Below, in pieces: positions 7,440-11,366 of a stretch of 11,366 nt of DNA. The notes under the pieces are model-generated. The model ran no database searches. It had not been told where the DNA came from and worked only from the letters and a program-made list of their open reading frames with translations. The stretch's first letter is position 1. Each line of letters opens with the position of its first letter. The DNA is from Brucellaceae bacterium (GTDB lineage: Bacteria; Pseudomonadota; Alphaproteobacteria; Rhizobiales; Rhizobiaceae). The position numbers and the translations under genes are program-made. The stretch spans positions 1 through 11,366 of the forward strand of contig JAIRVW010000239.1 of the NCBI GenBank assembly GCA_031253705.1, read 5' to 3'.

Positions 7440-8296
7440 CCCATCCTGACCGCCGTCTCCACGCCTATCGTCCTGATCTGGCGGATATTTCCTTGCGCGG
7501 CAAAGTCGATGCCGCTGCCTTTACGGAAGGCAAGCGCAAGCGCGTCATCGTGCCGGTCTGTGATCTGCGCAGCAAGCCGGAACAGCCAAGCGGCCCGCAG
7601 AGCCAGATGCTTTATGGCGATGAGGTCACCGTTTTTGAGCAGGCCAATGGCTGGAGCTGGGTGCAATCACTGCGCGACGGGTATGTCGGCTATGTACCGG
7701 ATAGCGAACTGGGCGAGAGTGGTAATGCACCGACCCACCGTATCTGTGTACCACGTACTTTCATCTATTCCGGTGCCGATCTGCGCTTCCGCCACACCAG
7801 CGCTTTGTCACTCGGCTCCGCAGTCGAAATCACTGAATTCGTTGAAAATCGTGGCAGCCGCTACGGCATGCTGGCCGATGGTACCGCAATTTTTGCCAAG
7901 CATCTGCGTGCGATTGACGAGAGCGTTTCCGATTATGTCGCCACAGCGGAAAGCCTGATCAACACCCCTTATCTGTGGGGCGGTACATCCGGCTTCGGCA
8001 TTGACTGCTCAGGACTGGTGCAGCTTTCAATGCTTGATGCAGGACGCGATGTACTGCGCGACTCCGATATGCAGGGTGATCATCTGGGTGAAATCCTGGA
8101 TGCCGGTGATGATTATGCCAATCTGCAGCGTGGAGATCTGGTGTTCTGGCCGGGTCATGTGGCGATTATGGCCAGCTCCGACATGATGATCCACGCCAAT
8201 GGTCATACTATGACCGTGGCCTATGAGGGCTTGCGTGAAGGAATTGAGCGAATCGCCTATCTTTACGATCTGCCGTCGCATTTCCGCCGTCCGTAA
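7436..8296 (+). CDS. SH3b-NlpC/P60 (C40) cell-wall peptidase, no signal peptide
   Basis: This 286-residue protein has two bacterial SH3-like regions (about 37-92 and 104-158) followed by an NlpC/P60 papain-like domain (about 163-280). The catalytic Cys191 is in GIDCSGLVQLS, the His241 is in WPGHVAIM, and His253 in MIHANGH is the third polar residue, so the enzyme should be active. Enzymes of this build cleave between D-Glu and the diamino acid of peptidoglycan peptides. No signal peptide or membrane segment is visible at the N-terminus (MTHPDRRLHAYRPDLADISL), so a cytosolic role in recycling or processing of muropeptides is more likely than export; this is an inference. Its start overlaps the MarR-like stop as ATGA, and no separate ribosome binding site of good quality is visible. 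It converges on tetA with 47 bases between. Confidence 0.9.
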   Translation: MTHPDRRLHAYRPDLADISLRGKVDAAAFTEGKRKRVIVPVCDLRSKPEQPSGPQSQMLYGDEVTVFEQANGWSWVQSLRDGYVGYVPDSELGESGNAPTHRICVPRTFIYSGADLRFRHTSALSLGSAVEITEFVENRGSRYGMLADGTAIFAKHLRAIDESVSDYVATAESLINTPYLWGGTSGFGIDCSGLVQLSMLDAGRDVLRDSDMQGDHLGEILDAGDDYANLQRGDLVFWPGHVAIMASSDMMIHANGHTMTVAYEGLREGIERIAYLYDLPSHFRRP

Positions 8297-8307
8297 CATC
8301 TTTTGGA

Positions 8308-8333
8308 GCCACGGCAATCTGCATTGCCGTGGC
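8308..8333. repeat. Perfect 11-bp hairpin between two convergent genes
   Basis: GCCACGGCAAT (8308-8318) and ATTGCCGTGGC (8323-8333) are exact reverse complements around the loop CTGC. The element fills most of the 47-base gap between the peptidase stop (8296) and the tetA stop (8344). Neither strand has a T-run directly after the stem. It may block 3' exonucleases or act as a terminator without a U-tract for both genes. Confidence 0.6.
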
Positions 8334-8343
8334 ACGCTCACAT

Positions 8344-9534
8344 TCAGCGAACGGACAAAGACCGGCGTAAGATCGTGAAGCTGATGCAATAAAGCGCAGC
8401 GCCGGCAATCCACACCCAGCCATTCCATGCAACTGCGGTTATTGCGTAGAAAGCCGAGAAACCAAGGGGCCCGATAATTGAACTTAAGTTCGTCAGGCTG
8501 GTCAGTGTGCCCTGCAAACTCCCCTGCTCATCCTCTCCGGCAGCCTCTGACAACATTGCCTGCAATGCGGGCATGCCGACACCGCCGGTTGCCAGCAGCA
8601 ACAGTACCGGCAATATCATCCAGCTTTGCGTGATCATGGCCAGCGCCAGAAAACCGCAGGCATCGGCAACCATGCCGATGATCAATGTGCGGTGCTCACC
8701 AAAACGAGCTGAGAGCGGGCCGGTCACAAAAGCCTGAAACACGGTATGCACTGCACCGAAAGCCGCCAGCGAAAAGCCGACCATGGTTGTGTCCCATGCA
8801 AAACGATCTTCCGTATAGATCACCCACAATGTCGCAGGGAGCTGCCCCACCAGCTGGATAATGAAAAACACCAGCGCAAGTGCGGTCATCCCTTTGAAAG
8901 GGCTGACCGGCAACAGAAACTCACGCAAACTGAATGTTTCTGAAACTGCGGGCTGTGAGACTGCCGGACGTGTCTCTTTGAGAAAAAGATAAGCCAGCAG
9001 AAAACCGGTTCCGTTCAGTACAGCAGCTGCGATAAAGGGGGCGTGCACAGACAGGCTGCCTGCCAGCCCGCCGATCGCAGGGCCCGCAATCATTCCGGCA
9101 CCGTAACAGGCGCCCATATAGCCGAACCAGCGCGCCCGCTGGTTTGACGGCATCGTATCGGCAATGGCCGATGCCGCAACCGCACCTGTCGCTCCGGTAA
9201 TACCGGCAATCATGCGGCCGATATAAATCACCCAGAGCACCGGCGCTGCCGCCATGACGGCATAGTCAATTGCCGCACCGGCGAGCGACATAATCAGCAC
9301 CGGACGGCGGCCATAGCGATCTGACAATCGCCCTAGCAGCGGCGCAAAGAACACCTGCATCAGCGCATAGACAGCCAGCAACACACCATAATGACCCGTT
9401 ACCTGTCCGTCAGGCACCAGTCCGCGCAGCAGCTCCGGCAGCACCGGCATCACAAGCCCGAGCCCCATTGCATCCAGCACAATGACACTGAGCACAATGG
9501 CCAGAGATTTATTGATCCGTGCTTCCGTCTGCAT
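8344..9534 (-). CDS. tetA: TetA-type MFS tetracycline/H+ antiporter
   Basis: With the start at 9534 this is a 396-residue, twelve-helix inner-membrane antiporter that expels tetracycline-metal complexes in exchange for protons. It closely resembles plasmid class A TetA. Visible motifs are LDAMGLGLVMPVLP in helix 1 (20-33), motif A GRLSDRYGRRP in the loop between helices 2 and 3 (68-78), GITGATGAVA (111-120), motif C-like GMIAGPAIGG (147-156), and QLVGQLPATLWVIY (227-240). The frame stays open to an ATG at 9571-9573, but that codon overlaps the likely -10 element of the tetA promoter and has no ribosome binding site. The ATG at 9532-9534 lies after GGTGA and gives the usual TetA beginning. It is divergent from tetR and controlled by two operators. 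No damage is visible, so the pump is probably functional; drug range cannot be read from sequence. Confidence 0.9.
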   Translation of the reverse strand: MQTEARINKSLAIVLSVIVLDAMGLGLVMPVLPELLRGLVPDGQVTGHYGVLLAVYALMQVFFAPLLGRLSDRYGRRPVLIMSLAGAAIDYAVMAAAPVLWVIYIGRMIAGITGATGAVAASAIADTMPSNQRARWFGYMGACYGAGMIAGPAIGGLAGSLSVHAPFIAAAVLNGTGFLLAYLFLKETRPAVSQPAVSETFSLREFLLPVSPFKGMTALALVFFIIQLVGQLPATLWVIYTEDRFAWDTTMVGFSLAAFGAVHTVFQAFVTGPLSARFGEHRTLIIGMVADACGFLALAMITQSWMILPVLLLLATGGVGMPALQAMLSEAAGEDEQGSLQGTLTSLTNLSSIIGPLGFSAFYAITAVAWNGWVWIAGAALYCISFTILRRSLSVR

Positions 9535-9545
9535 AGCTTCACCAT

Positions 9546-9564
9546 AATTTATCAACGATAAGGA
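9546..9564. promoter_or_regulatory. tet operator O2 (imperfect), in the tetA leader
   Basis: AATTTATCAACGATAAGGA has the tet operator layout of two 8-base arms around 3 bases, with the core half-sites TATC and GATA. The left arm equals that of O1; the right arm differs in its outer three bases. It lies just downstream of the predicted tetA transcription start and 11 bases before the tetA ATG. Exactly 11 bases separate it from O1, giving a centre-to-centre distance of 30 bases, the arrangement I recall for Tn10-type tet control regions. Confidence 0.75.
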
Positions 9565-9566
9565 AA

Positions 9567-9594
9567 TGGACATAAAATTTATCTATGATAAATT
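9567..9594 (+). promoter_or_regulatory. Possible tetR promoter overlapping O1
   Basis: On the + strand TGGACA (9567-9572) matches the -35 consensus at five of six bases, and TAAATT (9589-9594) matches the -10 at four of six, with 16 bases between. The start of transcription would fall near 9602, giving a leader of about 17 bases with a good Shine-Dalgarno. O1 would also repress this promoter, giving autoregulation. Alternative -10 elements in this AT-rich stretch are possible. Confidence 0.4.
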
Positions 9595-9599
9595 GTCAA
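9572..9599 (-). promoter_or_regulatory. tetA promoter with operator O1 in its spacer
   Basis: On the - strand there is a perfect -35 hexamer TTGACA (9594-9599) and, 16 bases on, a weak -10 TTTTAT (9572-9577). The spacer is almost exactly operator O1, so bound TetR would exclude RNA polymerase. Transcription would start near 9565, downstream of the ATG at 9571-9573. Confidence 0.65.
9576..9594. promoter_or_regulatory. tet operator O1 (perfect 19-bp palindrome)
   Basis: AATTTATCTATGATAAATT is a perfect palindrome of two 8-base arms around TAT. Size and the TATC/GATA core match tet operators, but position 6 from the centre is an A:T pair, where the classic Tn10 operator has G:C. It sits between tetA and tetR and overlaps both predicted promoters. 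Confidence 0.85.
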
Positions 9600-9618
9600 G
9601 TCTGAGAAAGGGATTTTG

Positions 9619-10242
9619 ATGACAAAGCTTGACCGGCGGACGGTTATCCGTGCTGCACTGGATCTTCTCAATGAGGTTGGCGCTGACGGGTTGACAACAC
9701 GCAAACTGGCCGAGCGGTTGCATGTGCAGCAGCCTGCCTTGTATTGGCACTTCAGCAATAAACGCGTTTTGCTGGATGCCCTGGCAGAAACAATGCTGAG
9801 TGAAAATCACACGCATTCACTGCCGCTTGAGGATGAAGACTGGCGTGTTTTTCTGAAAAATAACGGCTGCAGTTTCCGCAAAGCCTTGCTGAGCTACCGT
9901 GATGGTGCGCGCATTCATGCCGGTACTCGCCCGACCGCTCCGCATTTTGCCACGGCTGAAGCGCAAATCCGGTTTTTATGTCAGGCAGGGTTCAGTCCTG
10001 AAAATGCGGTCAGAGCACTTTCAGTCATCGGCCATTATACGGTGGGTTCTGTATTAGAACAGCAATCAGCGCATGACGATGCGCAGGAACGGCAGAGCAC
10101 AGCAACGCCTGCAACTGAGGGCGCGTCAGACTTTCTACTGAAAATCTTTGACCAGTTTGGTGAGGATGAAGCGGAGCGCAGTTTTGAATACGGGCTGGAT
10201 GCGCTGATTGCCGGTTTTGAAATCCTGCAGCAGTCCCGATAG
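9619..10242 (+). CDS. tetR: TetR tetracycline-responsive repressor (class A-like)
   Basis: This 207-residue repressor binds the two operators beside it and leaves them when tetracycline-Mg binds, so tetA and tetR are induced. Residues 1-47 are the DNA-binding domain, with the helix-turn-helix ending in VQQPALYWHF (36-45). The contact residues known for class B TetR line up without gaps: His64, Asn82, Phe86, His100, Thr103, Arg104, Gln116, His139 and Glu147. This argues for a true tetracycline sensor and not a generic TetR-family protein. Residue 40 is Ala where class B has Thr. From memory, the first 65 residues are very close to class A TetR. The ATG at 9619 has AAGGGA (9608-9613) five bases upstream; a TTG just before it would sit too close to that site. 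It converges on the dehydrogenase gene. Confidence 0.93.
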   Translation: MTKLDRRTVIRAALDLLNEVGADGLTTRKLAERLHVQQPALYWHFSNKRVLLDALAETMLSENHTHSLPLEDEDWRVFLKNNGCSFRKALLSYRDGARIHAGTRPTAPHFATAEAQIRFLCQAGFSPENAVRALSVIGHYTVGSVLEQQSAHDDAQERQSTATPATEGASDFLLKIFDQFGEDEAERSFEYGLDALIAGFEILQQSR

Positions 10243-10249
10243 AATAAAT

Positions 10250-10281
10250 TTTCGCCGCTCAGACTGTTCTGAACGGCGAAA
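10250..10281. terminator. Bidirectional hairpin terminator between tetR and the dehydrogenase gene
   Basis: TTTCGCCG (10250-10257) pairs with CGGCGAAA (10274-10281). After one mismatch, TCAGA (10259-10263) pairs with TCTGA (10268-10272) around a CTGT loop. On the - strand the stem is followed by an AT-rich AATTTATT stretch, a moderate tract for the dehydrogenase gene. No T-run follows on the + strand, so termination of tetR there is less certain. It begins eight bases after the tetR stop. Confidence 0.65.
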
Positions 10282-10289
10282 GCAATCAA

Positions 10290-11291
10290 TCAGACACGCG
10301 GCGGTAAAACGCGGTCGGGCGCACGATGCCCGTCCCAGAAAGCGCGGATATTGACGATGACTTTATCGCCCATATCAATACGTCCTTCCAGCGTGGCAGA
10401 GCCCATATGCGGCAGCATCACCACTTTGCCTTCAGAGGCCAGCTTCAGCAAACGCGGATCAACTGCCGGATGTTGTTCAAACACATCAAGACCGGCACCG
10501 GCCAGTTTGCCCTGCTCGATCTGATGGATCAGCGCATTTTCATCCACGATTTCGCCGCGTGACGTATTCACCAGATAGGCATTGGGCTGCATCAGCTCGA
10601 TACGCCGTGCCGAGAGCAGATGAAATGTTGCCGGTGTTGAAGGGCAATTGACGGAAATAATATCCATCCGCGCCAGCATTTGATCGAGGCTGTCCCAATA
10701 GGTCGCCTCCAGTTCCTCCTCAACCGCCGCATGAACCCGCTTGCGGTTGTGATAATGGATAGCAAGACCGAAGGCCTTGGCACGGCGTGCAACAGCTGTA
10801 CCGATACGCCCCATGCCGACAATACCGAGGCGCTTACCCCAGATGCGGCGCCCCAGCATCCATGTCGGCGACCAGCCCGGCCACTCACCGGAAGTGGAAA
10901 ACACATTGGCACCCTGCACAAGGCGGCGCGGTACCGAGAGAATCAGCCCCATCGCCATATCGGCGGTGTCTTCGGTGAGAACATTCGGCGTATTGGTCAC
11001 AGCAATGCCGCGCTTGGCAGCAGCGGCCACATCCACATTATCCACGCCATTGCCGAAATTTGCGATCAGCTTCAGATCAGGTCCTGCCTGCTCAATCAGC
11101 TCCGCATCGATCACATCACGAATCGTCGGCACCAGTACATCAGCCTCACGCATGGCGGCCGCCAGTTCTTCACGCGACATTTTATGATCATCAATATTCA
11201 GGCGCGCATCAAACAATTCACGCATGCGCGTTTCAACAGGATCCGGCAATTTCCGGGTAATGACGACCAATGGTTTCTTTTTGCCCGACAT
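10290..11291 (-). CDS. D-2-hydroxyacid dehydrogenase (glyoxylate/hydroxypyruvate reductase type)
   Basis: This 333-residue cytosolic enzyme belongs to the NAD(P)-dependent D-2-hydroxyacid dehydrogenase family, nearest by pattern to glyoxylate/hydroxypyruvate reductases. The nucleotide-binding domain has GMGRIG (159-164, GxGxxG). The catalytic Arg245 is in NTSRGEIVD and the catalytic His295 is in LPHMGSAT. The acidic residue expected 29 positions after the Arg, as in DVFExEP, is His274 here (FEQHP), which is unusual. The frame stays open to an ATG at the window edge, but the ATG at 11289-11291 has AAAGGGG (11297-11303) five bases upstream and gives the usual family beginning and length, so I chose it. 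Cofactor preference and true substrate cannot be read with confidence. The gene stands alone on its strand here and converges on tetR. Confidence 0.9.
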   Translation of the reverse strand: MSGKKKPLVVITRKLPDPVETRMRELFDARLNIDDHKMSREELAAAMREADVLVPTIRDVIDAELIEQAGPDLKLIANFGNGVDNVDVAAAAKRGIAVTNTPNVLTEDTADMAMGLILSVPRRLVQGANVFSTSGEWPGWSPTWMLGRRIWGKRLGIVGMGRIGTAVARRAKAFGLAIHYHNRKRVHAAVEEELEATYWDSLDQMLARMDIISVNCPSTPATFHLLSARRIELMQPNAYLVNTSRGEIVDENALIHQIEQGKLAGAGLDVFEQHPAVDPRLLKLASEGKVVMLPHMGSATLEGRIDMGDKVIVNIRAFWDGHRAPDRVLPPRV

Positions 11292-11366
11292 TTCTACCCC
11301 TTTGATGTGTCGCGTTGAGACCTCCTTAACCAAGAAGGTGCAGAGTGCGGCATTGTCATGGTTCAT
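11292..11366 (-). other. Upstream region of the dehydrogenase gene, with two Shine-Dalgarno-like sites
   Basis: Read on the - strand this stretch is open in frame with the dehydrogenase from an ATG at 11364-11366, but I regard it as leader. It holds AAAGGGG (11297-11303), which serves the chosen start, and a second, perfect AAGGAGGT (11320-11327) with no start codon at usable distance. No promoter hexamers are clear before the window ends. Confidence 0.45.

Noticed and set aside
9616..9618. TTG immediately before the ATG as the tetR start.
   Set aside because: It would be only two bases from the Shine-Dalgarno, while the ATG at 9619 has proper spacing and gives the exact known TetR N-terminus.
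10680..11318. Open frame of 212 codons on the + strand opposite the dehydrogenase gene.
   Set aside because: It is complementary to the conserved NAD-binding and catalytic regions, with a His/Arg-rich product typical of antisense translation.
1..11366. Search by eye for tRNA, rRNA, CRISPR arrays, riboswitches, IS elements, att sites, toxin-antitoxin or phage-defence genes.
   Set aside because: Nothing with the required structure or motifs was seen in this window.

Overview
The window looks like chromosomal DNA of an alphaproteobacterium of the order Hyphomicrobiales (Rhizobiales), probably near the Brucella/Ochrobactrum/Pseudochrobactrum group. The reasons are the style of the Tad/Cpa pilus proteins, the M17 peptidase, the SH3b-NlpC/P60 protein and the D-2-hydroxyacid dehydrogenase, together with a base composition only moderately rich in G+C by eye. 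The genus is an inference; no rRNA or tRNA gene is present to fix it. Genes are packed tightly: no stretch over about 125 bases lacks a gene.

Positions 1-5383 hold the distal part of a Tad (tight adherence, Flp-type) pilus locus. It contains the C-terminal part of cpaE, then cpaF, tadB and tadC, all on the + strand. A TadD-like TPR lipoprotein lies on the - strand, converging on tadC, with a strong bidirectional terminator between them. CpaE localises the machine, CpaF is its ATPase, TadB/TadC form the inner-membrane platform and TadD is a lipoprotein accessory factor.

Positions 5481-8296 hold housekeeping-type genes on the + strand. First is an M17 (leucyl) aminopeptidase whose Shine-Dalgarno sequence lies in a perfect inverted repeat. 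Then a short MarR-like winged-helix gene overlaps, by ATGA, a gene for a cytosolic-looking SH3b-NlpC/P60 (C40) peptidase. A perfect 11-bp hairpin follows.

Positions 8344-10242 hold a complete divergent tetracycline resistance unit: tetA (- strand, MFS efflux pump) and tetR (+ strand). The 85 bases between their start codons hold two 19-bp tet operators, 11 bp apart, inside facing promoters. The TetR drug-contact residues are conserved, and its Ala40 matches the A:T pair at position 6 of both operators. No transposase, integrase or flanking repeat is visible around the unit.

Positions 10290-11366 hold a - strand D-2-hydroxyacid dehydrogenase (glyoxylate/hydroxypyruvate reductase type) whose usual catalytic glutamate appears to be His, plus its upstream region.

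I found no previously undescribed multi-gene system. The points most worth a second look are the TetR/operator match and corrected tetA start, the hairpin over the aminopeptidase ribosome binding site, and the active-site substitution in the dehydrogenase.
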